Shown one piece after another: positions 1 through 9,751 of a DNA stretch of 64,000 nucleotides. The stretch covers positions 55,466-119,465 of the forward strand of contig CANQBV010000004.1 of NCBI GenBank assembly GCA_947589595.1, written 5' to 3'. Below the pieces are notes generated by a model, which was given only the letters and a program-made list of their open reading frames with translations, was not told the DNA's origin and ran no database searches. The position numbers were made by a program, and so were the translations under genes. Origin of the DNA: an uncultured Clostridia bacterium (GTDB lineage: Bacteria > Bacillota > Clostridia > Oscillospirales > SIG627). The number at the start of each line of letters is the position of its first letter. Position 1 is the first letter of the stretch.

Positions 1-585
1 CATTCCAATTCCAGCGTCAGAGAACCGGTAAAGCAGGGAATGTGGGGTATCTTCGAGGTTTTTGCCGATACGATGGTCGTCTGCACCATGACCGCCCTTG
101 TGGTTCTTACCTCCGGCGCGTATAACACCGAAACCGGCGCGCTCCTGGAGGGCTATACCGATGCGACTCTCGTCGGCGGCGCTTTTAACCAGTTCTTCTC
201 CTGGGGCAATTTGGGTGAAAAATTTATCGCCGTCGCCATGTTCCTGTTTGCCTTTACCACCATACTGGGCTGGAGCCACTACGGCGCGAAGGCCTGGGAA
301 TATCTTTTCGGCTCCAAGAGCGTTTTCGTCTTTAAAATCGTGCACATCTGCACCATTATGTTCGGCGCGATCATGACCTCCTCATTGGCGTGGGATATTT
401 CGGATACCTTCAACGGGCTGATGATGATCCCCAACCTGATTGGTGTGGTCACACTGTCGCCGCTGGTGGCGCGCATCACGAAAAACTACGTCAGCCGCCG
501 TCTGAAAGGAAAAAACGAAAAACCGATCCTCTCTTACGACGACGAAATCCAAAAAGAAGCGGAAGAAGCCTTAAAGAACGAATAA
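1..585 (+). CDS. Sodium:alanine symporter (AgcS) family protein, C-terminal part, truncated by window edge
   Basis: Frame open from base 1; 'VKQGMWGIFEVFADTMVVCTMTALVVLTSGAY' is the typical AgcS C-terminal region. Confidence 0.9.
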   Translation, partial: HSNSSVREPVKQGMWGIFEVFADTMVVCTMTALVVLTSGAYNTETGALLEGYTDATLVGGAFNQFFSWGNLGEKFIAVAMFLFAFTTILGWSHYGAKAWEYLFGSKSVFVFKIVHICTIMFGAIMTSSLAWDISDTFNGLMMIPNLIGVVTLSPLVARITKNYVSRRLKGKNEKPILSYDDEIQKEAEEALKNE

Positions 586-602
586 TCCGCAAACGCAGAA
601 AA

Positions 603-637
603 TGCCGGAATCCGGGGCGGATTCCGGCATTTTCTTT
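603..637 (+). terminator. Rho-independent terminator after AgcS
   Basis: AATGCCGGAATCCGgggcgGATTCCGGCATTTTCTTTTT hairpin plus T-run. Confidence 0.85.
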
Positions 638-815
638 TTCTGTTTAAAAAAATTTTTCAAAAAGCCTCTTTTGCCTATTGTCAAAGTAGGTTTTATGTGA
701 TAGGATAGGGATGGCGTAAAAAATTGGAAGCCGGAAAACGCGTGTACCTCGTGCTTTCCCAATCGGTTTCCCACGCAAAATCACGTACGAAATTCAGAAT
801 AAGGAGAAAGACGAA

Positions 816-1658
816 ATGAAAAAGAATCTTTTATTCAAGGTATTGGCCCTGGTTCTCAGCCTTTCGCTGGTCTTTGCTTTGGCTGCCTGCGCAAGCGAGG
901 GATCGAAAACGGGCGATTCCTCCCAAACCGCCGGAGCCGGCGAAAAGGATCTGCTTGCCCGCATTCGGGAAAAAGGAGAAATCGTCATCGGTACCGAGGG
1001 CAGCTGGTCTCCCTGGACCTACCACGATGAAAACGGCGAGCTGGTCGGTCTGGACATTGAGATCGGCAAACTGATCGCCGAAGGCCTGGGCGTGAAAGCC
1101 AGGTTCGAAGAAACCAACTGGGACGCCATTCTGGCGGGCGTACAGGGCGGCCGGTTTGACATTGCCTGCAACGGCGTCGGCTATACCGAAGAGCGCGCGC
1201 AGTCTTTCCACTTCTCTACCCCCTACGTTTACACCCACAATGTGCTCGTCGTCCGAGCCGACAACAACAAAATTACTTCCTTTCAAGATCTAGCCGGCAA
1301 AGCCACCGCCAACACCGCCTCCAGCACCTACGCTGCCATTGCGGAATCCTACGGCGCGACCGTAACGCCGGTCGATACCCTGACCGATACGATCGAGCTG
1401 GTCAGCACCGGTCGCGTGGACGCGACCATCAACGCGCAGGTTTCGATTGAGGATTACCTGAAGGCAAACCCCGACGCCAATATCAAGGTCGTGGCCATCG
1501 CCGACGGCGATCCGGTTTGCTACCCGGTTCAGAAGAGCGACGACGCGCTCAGCCTGATCGAAGAAGTCAACCGCATTCTCGAAGAAGCGCGCCAGAACGG
1601 CAAGCTGGCCGAAATCAGCAACAAATACTTCGGGCTGGATCTGACGAAGAAAAACTGA
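816..1658 (+). CDS. Amino acid ABC transporter substrate-binding lipoprotein
   Basis: Lipobox LAACAS; SBP family 3 pattern (GEIVIGTEGSWSPWTYHDENGELVGLDIEIGKLIAEGLG). Confidence 0.93.
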   Translation: MKKNLLFKVLALVLSLSLVFALAACASEGSKTGDSSQTAGAGEKDLLARIREKGEIVIGTEGSWSPWTYHDENGELVGLDIEIGKLIAEGLGVKARFEETNWDAILAGVQGGRFDIACNGVGYTEERAQSFHFSTPYVYTHNVLVVRADNNKITSFQDLAGKATANTASSTYAAIAESYGATVTPVDTLTDTIELVSTGRVDATINAQVSIEDYLKANPDANIKVVAIADGDPVCYPVQKSDDALSLIEEVNRILEEARQNGKLAEISNKYFGLDLTKKN

Positions 1659-1678
1659 TTCCCTTTTGTAAAATTCAA

Positions 1679-1712
1679 TTTCGGAACGGAAAAATTCCGT
1701 TCCGAAATTTGT
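1679..1712 (+). terminator. Intra-operon hairpin between SBP and M20 gene
   Basis: TTTCGGAACGGaaaaattCCGTTCCGAAA perfect inverted repeat, weak T tract. Confidence 0.6.
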
Positions 1713-1746
1713 ATATTCCGACACAGTACTTGGGGGAGAGAAAACC

Positions 1747-3135
1747 ATGAAAAACAGCGATCTGTTTTGCCATGAAACCGATTTTTCCGATTTTGACGGC
1801 GACCGCGCCGTGCAGCACCTTGCCGAAGCGCTGCGCTTTGAAACGGTGAGCTTTGTCGACGCCGCGAAAATCGATTATACCCGGTTTGACGCCCTGCACG
1901 ATTCTTTGGAAAAAAGCTTTCCGCTGGTATTCCGAAACGGAAAGTACGAAAAAATCGGCCACAGTCTTCTGATCACCCTGCCCGGCACGGATGGGAGTTT
2001 AAAGCCCGCGCTTTTCATGGCGCACCAGGACGTGGTGCCCGTGATCCCGGGTACGGAAAAAGACTGGCTCCACCCGCCCTTTTCCGGCGACGTTGCCGAG
2101 GGGTTTATCTGGGGGCGCGGCGCGATGGATATCAAGCAAATGCTGATCGGCATTCTGGAAGCCGCCGAATATCATCTGCAAAAAGGAAGGCCTTTTCGCC
2201 GGGCGGTGTACTTAGCCTTCGGGGAAGACGAAGAAACCTGCAGCACCGGCGCGAAAGCGATCTGCGCGCTGCTTGCTTCCCGCAAAGTGGAGTTGGAGTT
2301 CGTTTTGGACGAAGGCGCGGGCGACGTGATCGAGGCTTCGGACTACGGCGCGCCCGGGATTTATATTTGCCCGATCGGAATTTACGAAAAGGGCTACGCC
2401 GATTTAAAGCTTTCCGTCAAGTCCCGCGGCGGGCACAGCTCCAATCCCTTCCGCGGCACCTCCCTGGGCGTTCTTGCCAAGGCCATTACCACGGTTTTGG
2501 AGCATCCCCTGCTCCCGCACCTGCCGGACTGCGCCAAACGCACGCTGCGCTACCTTGCCCCCGCGATTCAAACCGAGCCGATGGCCAGCCTTGTACAAGA
2601 CCTTGACAAAAATACCGACGCTATTTTACAATGGTTTTTGCAGCATGAATCGCTATACCACCAGGTACAGACTACCATTGCCCCCACGCAGATCACTCCC
2701 GGCGCCCCGGCGGGCAACGTCATGCCGCAGGCTATGGAGGCCGTCATCAATTTCCGTCTGGCGCCGCCGGACACCCCCGAAAGTCTTTTGCAGCACTACC
2801 GGCCGCTGATCGATCCTGAGGTCAAACTGGAATTTGTGCAGAAGATTCCCCCATCCCGTCCCTCTGAAATCGATTCCTACGGCTTTTGGCACTTAAAAAG
2901 GGTACTGGAGCACTATTTTGCCCCGCTCACCTTTGTTCCTGCGCAGAACCGCGGCGCCACCGACGCCCGGAATTACGAGTCCATTTGCCGCTGCTGTCTG
3001 CGCTTCGGTCCCTTTCTGGAGGAGAAAGATCTTTCCGCCGAGGGGATTCACGGCACAAACGAGCGCATTTCCATTCGCGCCTATTTACAGGGGATCCGCG
3101 TGCTGTTAAAGCTCATGGAAGAAACCTGCCTTTAA
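1747..3135 (+). CDS. M20 family metallopeptidase/deacylase
   Basis: M20 motifs: MAHQDVVPV, GRGAMDIKQ, GEDEE. Confidence 0.9.
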   Translation: MKNSDLFCHETDFSDFDGDRAVQHLAEALRFETVSFVDAAKIDYTRFDALHDSLEKSFPLVFRNGKYEKIGHSLLITLPGTDGSLKPALFMAHQDVVPVIPGTEKDWLHPPFSGDVAEGFIWGRGAMDIKQMLIGILEAAEYHLQKGRPFRRAVYLAFGEDEETCSTGAKAICALLASRKVELEFVLDEGAGDVIEASDYGAPGIYICPIGIYEKGYADLKLSVKSRGGHSSNPFRGTSLGVLAKAITTVLEHPLLPHLPDCAKRTLRYLAPAIQTEPMASLVQDLDKNTDAILQWFLQHESLYHQVQTTIAPTQITPGAPAGNVMPQAMEAVINFRLAPPDTPESLLQHYRPLIDPEVKLEFVQKIPPSRPSEIDSYGFWHLKRVLEHYFAPLTFVPAQNRGATDARNYESICRCCLRFGPFLEEKDLSAEGIHGTNERISIRAYLQGIRVLLKLMEETCL

Positions 3136-3145
3136 GGAGAGCAAA

Positions 3146-3820
3146 ATGTCTGAAAAAATCTGGAGTATCCTGATCGAAGCCCTGCCGAAAATGCTGGAAT
3201 ACGGTCTGAAGGTCACCATTCCGCTGACGCTTTTGTCGTTTTCCTTCGCTCTGATATTATCTGTCCTTGTGGCGCTGATCCAATACGCCAACGTCCCCGT
3301 ACTGAAGCAGCTTTGCCGTGTTTATATCTGGGTCGTTCGCGGCACCCCGCTCTTGGTGCAGTTGTTTTTGGTTTTCTACGGTCTGCCGAAGATCGGCATC
3401 CTGCTCCCCGCCTACCCGACCGCTGTTCTGGTATTCGGCTTCAACGAGGGCGCGTACATGGCGGAAAGCCTGCGAGGCGCATTGGAGGCCGTGCCGAAAG
3501 GGCAGTTGGAGGCCGGCCTTTGCGTGCGGATGTCGTATATCAAAATCATGTGGCACATTGTGCTGCCGCAGGCGTTCCGCACGGCGTTTCCGGCGCTGTC
3601 GAATTCTTTGATCTCCATGGTCAAAGGCACCTCGCTCGCCGCGACCATTACCGTAACGGAAATGTTCCGTCAGGCGCAGGTCATCAATGCCAGGGTCTAT
3701 CAGCCCCTTGCCCTCTATACGGAGTGCGCGCTGATCTACCTGGCGTTCTGCTCGGTGCTGACGGTGCTGCAGCACCTGATTGAGAAAAGACTGAATCGCT
3801 ACGGAGGGGTCAAGTCATGA
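3146..3820 (+). CDS. Amino acid ABC transporter permease
   Basis: HisM-type permease; RGTPLLVQLFLVFYGLP; EAG-like loop. Confidence 0.93.
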   Translation: MSEKIWSILIEALPKMLEYGLKVTIPLTLLSFSFALILSVLVALIQYANVPVLKQLCRVYIWVVRGTPLLVQLFLVFYGLPKIGILLPAYPTAVLVFGFNEGAYMAESLRGALEAVPKGQLEAGLCVRMSYIKIMWHIVLPQAFRTAFPALSNSLISMVKGTSLAATITVTEMFRQAQVINARVYQPLALYTECALIYLAFCSVLTVLQHLIEKRLNRYGGVKS

Positions 3821-4626
3821 TGCTGGAAATCAACGGAATCAGAAAGGCCTTTGGTAAAAAAGAGATTCTCAAGGGGATCGATCTCCAGGTGGAAAAGGGC
3901 GACGTCGTCGCCATTCTCGGCCCCAGCGGATCCGGCAAGACCACGTTTCTGCGCTGTTTGAACTTTCTGGAAATCGCCGACAGCGGCACTCTTATTTTCG
4001 ACGGCGAGCATTTTGATCTGCACGCCGCAAAGCGCCGCGACGTCGCCCGCGTACGGCAAAAAACCGCCTTTGTTTTTCAGAATTATAACCTGTTTTTAAA
4101 CAAAACCGTTTTGCAGAACGTCACCCTCGGGCTGACAAGCGGCGGCAAAATGAAAAAGGCCGAAGCGCGGGAAATTGCCGTCCGTGCTCTGGAGCGCGTG
4201 GGTATGGGCGACCGGCTGGACAGCTATCCGAATCAGCTTTCCGGCGGCCAACAGCAGCGCGTGGCCATTGCGCGCGGGCTGGCCTCCGACCCGGAGATCA
4301 TTTATTTTGACGAACCCACCTCCGCGCTCGATCCCGAGCTGATCGGCGAGGTGCTGGGCGTCATGCGGCAGTTAGCGCAAGAGGGCATGACCATGCTGGT
4401 CGTCACTCACGAAATGGATTTTGCGCGCACCGTTTCCAATAAAGTGGTCTTTATGGAGGACGGCGTGATCGTGGAAACCGGTTCCTCCCGGGAATTTTTT
4501 GAGCGTCCCAAAACGGCCCGCTCCAAAGAATTCATTCGTTCCATTCTGGAAAAAAGCGAAAGCCCGATGGAAAGGAGAACCCCCCTGTCAAAAATTTCAA
4601 AAATCGAGCCGGAAACGCTGAACTGA
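3817..4626 (+). CDS. Amino acid ABC transporter ATP-binding protein
   Basis: Walker A GPSGSGKTT, LSGGQQQR signature, DEPTSALDPE; overlaps permease stop. Confidence 0.95.
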   Translation: MMLEINGIRKAFGKKEILKGIDLQVEKGDVVAILGPSGSGKTTFLRCLNFLEIADSGTLIFDGEHFDLHAAKRRDVARVRQKTAFVFQNYNLFLNKTVLQNVTLGLTSGGKMKKAEAREIAVRALERVGMGDRLDSYPNQLSGGQQQRVAIARGLASDPEIIYFDEPTSALDPELIGEVLGVMRQLAQEGMTMLVVTHEMDFARTVSNKVVFMEDGVIVETGSSREFFERPKTARSKEFIRSILEKSESPMERRTPLSKISKIEPETLN

Positions 4627-4637
4627 GGAGAAAATTC

Positions 4638-5450
4638 ATGACACTCGAAGAAAAATACCAAGCGCTGCAGCAAAACCTGCGGGAAATGAAAAGCGTTGCC
4701 GTCGCTTTTTCCTCCGGAGTGGACTCCACCTTTTTACTAAAGGTCGCGCACGATACGCTGGGGAATCACGCGGTGGCCGTCACGGCGCGCTCCGCTTCCT
4801 TCCCGGCACGGGAATTCGAAGAAGCCGAAGCTTTTTGCCGACAAGAGGGCATCCGCCAGATTGTGCTGAATTCCGATGAAATGAGCCTGGAGGAATACGT
4901 ACAGAACCCCAAAAACCGCTGCTACTTCTGCAAGCGTGAGCTTTTTACCAAAATTCTGGCCATTGCCGAAGAAAACGGTCTGCAATTTGTTTGCGAGGGT
5001 TCGAATATCGACGACAACGGTGATTATCGCCCCGGGCTGCAAGCCGTGGCAGAGCTCGGCATCCAAAGTCCGCTGCGCAAGGCCGGCCTTACCAAAGAAG
5101 AAATCCGTACGCTGTCCAAGCGCCTTTCGCTCCCCACCTGGGATAAACCCAGCTTCGCCTGTCTGGCTTCCCGCTTTGTCTACGGAGAACGGATCACCGA
5201 GGAAAAACTTGCTATGGTGGATCAGGGCGAAGAATTTCTGCACCAGCTCGGCTTTCGACAACTGCGCGTGCGCATTCACGATAAAATGGCAAGGATCGAA
5301 ATTCTGCCGGAGGATTTCCCAAAGCTGATGAAAAACGAAATCCGCACAAAAATTGTGCAAAAATTTAAAGAAATCGGCTTTTCCTATGTTTCGCTGGATC
5401 TTGCGGGCTACCGCATGGGCAGCATGAACGAAGTCCTAAAGCTTTCTTAA
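4638..5450 (+). CDS. larE: ATP-dependent sacrificial sulfur transferase LarE
   Basis: PP-loop VAFSSGVDSTFLL, NRCYFCKRELF, SFACLASRF. Confidence 0.9.
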   Translation: MTLEEKYQALQQNLREMKSVAVAFSSGVDSTFLLKVAHDTLGNHAVAVTARSASFPAREFEEAEAFCRQEGIRQIVLNSDEMSLEEYVQNPKNRCYFCKRELFTKILAIAEENGLQFVCEGSNIDDNGDYRPGLQAVAELGIQSPLRKAGLTKEEIRTLSKRLSLPTWDKPSFACLASRFVYGERITEEKLAMVDQGEEFLHQLGFRQLRVRIHDKMARIEILPEDFPKLMKNEIRTKIVQKFKEIGFSYVSLDLAGYRMGSMNEVLKLS

Positions 5451-5534
5451 GGTGAGGGGGAGGCGGCGTCGGGAAAACTTCCGTGCGCCAAGTTTTAATA
5501 AAAAGCTTCCGAACTGTTTTATCATTCCCTGCCG

Positions 5535-5564
5535 CCGTGCAAAAGCACGGCGGTTTCCTTTTCG
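5535..5564 (+). terminator. Hairpin terminator
   Basis: GCCGCCGTGCaaaaGCACGGCGG followed by T-rich tract. Confidence 0.7.
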
Positions 5565-5684
5565 AAATATTTTCAATCTTTCGTTAATTTTAAGAATTAT
5601 TTCATAGACAAGTACTCTTTTTCTATGGTATACTTTAGGTAGACAATCCATTGAGGACAGATTCATCACAGGGAGGCAGACAGA

Positions 5685-6701
5685 TTGAAATCCAAAAAGA
5701 ATCTTTTCAATATTTTGATCTGCCTGGTCGGCGGGGTCATCATTACCGCTTTCGTTTTCTTTTCCACGGGGGTGGAAACCCTGGCAAGTCACTTCCGTTC
5801 CCTGAATCTTTTCTGGGTGGGCGCGGCGGTCGGTTGTATGCTGCTGTACTGGCTCCTGGAAACAGCGATCCTGCACGTCATGACAAAGCCCGCCTTTCCC
5901 GAACAGAGCTTTCGAGGCTCCCTTTGTGTTTCCATGGGCGGGCAGTATTTCAATTCGATCACCCCCTTTGCCTCCGGCGGGCAGCCCTTCCAGGCGTATT
6001 GCCTGAAAAAGCAGGGCATGGAATTGGGCAGTGCGATCAATACGCTGCTTTCCAAATTTCTCGTTACCCAAACGTGTCTGACGGTGGTTACAACCGTGCT
6101 CCTCATGGTACGGCTTCCGTATTTCCGGGAAATTCTTCCGAATTTCACGGTCGTGATCTGGATCGGCTATCTCATTACGCTCCTTGTTTTGCTGGCGGTG
6201 CTCTCCTTTGCCGTTTTTCCGCAAGCGGCGCGCCGGTTCTGCCTTGCGGTCATTTTACTCTTAACAAAGCTTCGTTTTCTGAAAAATCCTGAAGCCAAAA
6301 TCCGCTATATGGACGAAGAGCTGGAAAAATGCAGAAAAGGCTTCCGTAGCCTGATCCGCAATCCTTCCGCGCTTTTTCGCGCGTCTGGATGCAGCATTTT
6401 GCAGCTTATTGCCTATATGGCGGTGCCCTATATGATCTACCGTGCCTTTGGGCTTTCTGAAATCGATTTTCTGACCATCCTTGCCGCCCAGGCCTTTGTC
6501 ATGATGACAAGCTCCTTTGTGCCCCTTCCCGGCGCAAGCGCGGGGGCCGAAGGCTTTTTCTACTTCTTTTTCCGGCAGTTTTTTATTCAGGACGGGCAGG
6601 TCGGCCTGGCGGTCATCCTGTGGCGTGTGATCACTTTTTATTTCACCATTGTCGTAGGCGCGGCTTTTGCCGTGCGCGCGAATCGGATTCCAAACAAATA
6701 A
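5685..6701 (+). CDS. Lysylphosphatidylglycerol synthase transmembrane/flippase-like domain protein
   Basis: Multi-TM; FNSITPFASGGQPFQAYCLKKQG typical of UPF0104 family. Confidence 0.85.
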   Translation: MKSKKNLFNILICLVGGVIITAFVFFSTGVETLASHFRSLNLFWVGAAVGCMLLYWLLETAILHVMTKPAFPEQSFRGSLCVSMGGQYFNSITPFASGGQPFQAYCLKKQGMELGSAINTLLSKFLVTQTCLTVVTTVLLMVRLPYFREILPNFTVVIWIGYLITLLVLLAVLSFAVFPQAARRFCLAVILLLTKLRFLKNPEAKIRYMDEELEKCRKGFRSLIRNPSALFRASGCSILQLIAYMAVPYMIYRAFGLSEIDFLTILAAQAFVMMTSSFVPLPGASAGAEGFFYFFFRQFFIQDGQVGLAVILWRVITFYFTIVVGAAFAVRANRIPNK

Positions 6702-6717
6702 AAAGAGGCGCTTTCTT

Positions 6718-7911
6718 TTGAGAATCGGTCTTTTTAATGATTCTTTCCCGCCAACGATCGACGGCGTGGCCAACACGGTGGTCAATTACGCCGGCATCAT
6801 TCAACAAAAATTCGGGGAAGCCGTAGTCGTCACACCGAAATATCCCAACGTGGTCGACGACTATCCGTTTCCGGTTTTTCGCTACCATTCGGTAAAATTC
6901 GCGGGCGAATTACCCTACCGGATCGGAAACCCGTTTTCTCCGCTGGCAATCCGCGAGGTGCACAAAATGAAGCTGGATCTGATGCACGTGCACAGTCCGT
7001 TTGCTTCCAGCGTGTTTGCGCATGAGGTGGCGCTTCTGCACCGAAAAAAAGTACCCACGGTCTTTACCTATCACACGAAATTCGATATTGATATCGACCG
7101 CTTTGTCGAAAACAAAGGCTTCAATGCGATCGCCCGGCGGTTTGTGCTGAACAATATCCAAAACGCCGATGAAGTGTGGGCGGTATCGCAGGGAACCATT
7201 TCCAGTCTGCGCCTGATCGGCTATCAGGGAGACGTGCGGATCATGCCGAACGGAACCGATTTTCCCCGCGGGAAAGCCGCAAAAGAAGCGATCTGCGAAA
7301 TTGACCGTATGTATCAAACCGAAAAAGAGCCGCTGGTTTTCCTGTACTGCGGCAGAATGATGTGGTATAAAAACCTTAAAATCATTCTGGACGCGCTGGC
7401 GATTCTGAAAAGCACAGCAATCCGTTTTCGCATGTTTTTTGTCGGGGACGGGCCGGATCGCCCGGCGATCGAGCAGTACGCCCGGCAAATCGGTTTGAAA
7501 GACCACGTTATTTTTACCGGCGCCGTCTACGACCGGGAAAAGGTGCGCGCCTTTTTCAGCCGGGCCGATCTTTTTCTTTTTCCCTCTACCTACGATACCT
7601 CCGGGCTTGTGGTCAAGGAAGCCGCTGCCTGCGGATGTGCCTGTGCGCTTGTGGAAAAAAGCTGCGCCGCCGAGGGGGTGGAGGACGGCGTTTCCGGGCT
7701 TTTGTGCCGCGAAAAGGCCGAGGACTTTGCCCAAACAATCCGCACAGCGGCGTCCATCCCCGGCTTTTTGAAAAAAATCGGGGCGGCAGCGGAGGAAAAG
7801 CTGTATTACTCCTGGGAAGATTCCGTTACCGCCGCCTTTCACTGCTATGAAGAGATTCTGGAAGAATTCAACCGAAAAAATAAGAAGCAGAACTCGCAGG
7901 AGACTGTATGA
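6718..7911 (+). CDS. Glycosyltransferase family 4 (TTG start proposed)
   Basis: RIGLFNDSFPPTIDGVANTVVNYA; EXXXXXXXE-type GT4; SD AGAGG before TTG 6718. Confidence 0.9.
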   Translation: MRIGLFNDSFPPTIDGVANTVVNYAGIIQQKFGEAVVVTPKYPNVVDDYPFPVFRYHSVKFAGELPYRIGNPFSPLAIREVHKMKLDLMHVHSPFASSVFAHEVALLHRKKVPTVFTYHTKFDIDIDRFVENKGFNAIARRFVLNNIQNADEVWAVSQGTISSLRLIGYQGDVRIMPNGTDFPRGKAAKEAICEIDRMYQTEKEPLVFLYCGRMMWYKNLKIILDALAILKSTAIRFRMFFVGDGPDRPAIEQYARQIGLKDHVIFTGAVYDREKVRAFFSRADLFLFPSTYDTSGLVVKEAAACGCACALVEKSCAAEGVEDGVSGLLCREKAEDFAQTIRTAASIPGFLKKIGAAAEEKLYYSWEDSVTAAFHCYEEILEEFNRKNKKQNSQETV

Positions 7912-8906
7912 AAATACTGCTCTATACCGAATATGAAAAATCTTTGGCGAAATCCGGTTTGGGGAGAGCCATCCGGAGACAAGCGCAGATTTTAAACGAA
8001 TATCAGATTCCCTATACCAAAAACCCGCAGGATGAATTCGACCTCGCCCATATCAATTACTACGGGCCAAAATCCTACCGGATTGCCAAAAAAGCGCGCA
8101 AAAACGGGAAAAAAGTGATCTATCACGCCCATTCCACCGAAGAGGACTTCCGCAATTCCTTTCGTTTTTCCAACGCGGCGTCTTCGCTTTTTAAAAAATG
8201 GATCTGCCGCTGCTATACCCTGGGAAACTGCATCCTCACACCCACGCCGTATTCCAAATCCCTGCTGGAAGGGTACGGCCTGCAAAACGTTGTCGCGCTT
8301 TCCAACGGCGTGGATACCGAATTTTTCTGCCGGGAGGAAGCGGCGGGAAAGCGTTTTCGCCAAAAATACGGCTTTTCCGAAGAGGATAAGGTAATCGTTT
8401 CGATCGGACTGTACTTGGAGCGAAAAGGCATTTTGGATTTTGTAGAATTGGCAAAGAGAATGCCGGACGTAAAGTTTATCTGGTTTGGGCATACTGACTT
8501 TTGTCTGATCCCGCGCAAAATCCGCAAAGCGGTGCAGACGCGCCTTCCGAATCTCCACTTTCCCGGCTTTGTGGAACCGGATGAAATCAAGGCTGCGCTG
8601 AACGGCGCCGATTTATTCCTGTTCCCCACACTGGAGGAAACCGAAGGGATCCCGATTTTAGAAGCGTGCGCCTGCAGACAAAAAGCGCTGATCCGCGATA
8701 TTCCGGTTTTCGATGGCTGGCTGGAGGACGGCGTTACCGTTTACAAAGCCAAAACGCTTGCAGAATTCGAAGAAAAAGCGCGTGGGATTTTGGAAGGGAC
8801 TCTGCCGGATCTGACCGAGGCCGCCTATAAAATCGCGTGCGAGCGGGATATCCGGGCGGTAGGAACAGAGCTCATCGCGCTTTACCGCCGCGTGCTTACC
8901 GAATAA
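7908..8906 (+). CDS. Glycosyltransferase family 4
   Basis: KNGKKVIYHAHSTEEDFRNSF, LFLFPTLEETEGIPILEA. Confidence 0.88.
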   Translation: MKILLYTEYEKSLAKSGLGRAIRRQAQILNEYQIPYTKNPQDEFDLAHINYYGPKSYRIAKKARKNGKKVIYHAHSTEEDFRNSFRFSNAASSLFKKWICRCYTLGNCILTPTPYSKSLLEGYGLQNVVALSNGVDTEFFCREEAAGKRFRQKYGFSEEDKVIVSIGLYLERKGILDFVELAKRMPDVKFIWFGHTDFCLIPRKIRKAVQTRLPNLHFPGFVEPDEIKAALNGADLFLFPTLEETEGIPILEACACRQKALIRDIPVFDGWLEDGVTVYKAKTLAEFEEKARGILEGTLPDLTEAAYKIACERDIRAVGTELIALYRRVLTE

Positions 8907-8972
8907 AAGCGGTTTTCCGTCGAATTTTGCCGAAAAGACTTGCAAAAAAACAAAAATTTGCTATACTGATAA

Positions 8973-9010
8973 AAATGCTTTTGGTGCATTTGAGCGCCAA
9001 AAGCATTTCT
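8973..9010 (+). promoter_or_regulatory. 5'-leader hairpin of the DUF6198-like gene
   Basis: AATGCTTTTGGtgcatttgagcgCCAAAAGCATT just downstream of TTGCAA-17-TATACT. Confidence 0.55.
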
Positions 9011-9041
9011 TATAAAACTTTTCCGGCAAAAGGAGCCCTGT

Positions 9042-9725
9042 ATGAAGAAAAAAGTGTTTTACGCGGAATTGGCCTACCCGATCGGACTGGTTCTTTTGGC
9101 GTTCAGCGCCGCCCTGATGAATCAAGCCGATTTCGGACTTTCCATGGTGATCGCGCCCGCGTATTTGATCCATTTAAAGGTTTCGCAATTTCTGCCCTTT
9201 TTCTCGTTCGGCATGGCGGAATACACGGTACAGGCGGTGCTGCTCCTTGTCATGATCGTCGTGATCCGCAAATTTCGCGTTTCGTTTTTGTTTTCGTTTC
9301 TCACCGCGGTTTTGTACGGGTTTGTTCTGGACGGGTGGATCTTTGTCGTGTCTCTGTTCCCGGCGGAAAGCTTTGCGGCGCGGCTGCTTCTTTACGTTGC
9401 CGGGGTGGTTCTGTGCTCCTTCAGTATTTCGTTTCTGTTCCACACCTATATTCCCGCGGAAGTATACGAGGTTTTTGTGCAGGAAGTGGCGGCGAAGTTT
9501 CAACTTTCACTGCCGGTATGCAAAACGGTTTATGACTGCAGTAGCGCGGTGCTTTCCGTTTGTCTGTCGTTTCTCTTTTTCGGGTTCGGGCATTTCGAGG
9601 GTGTGAAATGGGGAACCGTTCTCTGCGCACTGGGAAACGGCGCTCTCATCGGCTTCTTTTCCCGCTTTCTGGAAAAGCGCTTCGTGTTTTCCGACGCCCT
9701 GCCCTGGCACCGTTTCTTAAGGTGA
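9042..9725 (+). CDS. YczE/DUF6198-like integral membrane protein
   Basis: MNQADFGLSMVIAPAYLIH pattern and multi-TM topology. Confidence 0.65.
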   Translation: MKKKVFYAELAYPIGLVLLAFSAALMNQADFGLSMVIAPAYLIHLKVSQFLPFFSFGMAEYTVQAVLLLVMIVVIRKFRVSFLFSFLTAVLYGFVLDGWIFVVSLFPAESFAARLLLYVAGVVLCSFSISFLFHTYIPAEVYEVFVQEVAAKFQLSLPVCKTVYDCSSAVLSVCLSFLFFGFGHFEGVKWGTVLCALGNGALIGFFSRFLEKRFVFSDALPWHRFLR

Positions 9726-9751
9726 GAGGCAACGCCTCGCAAAAACCGTAT

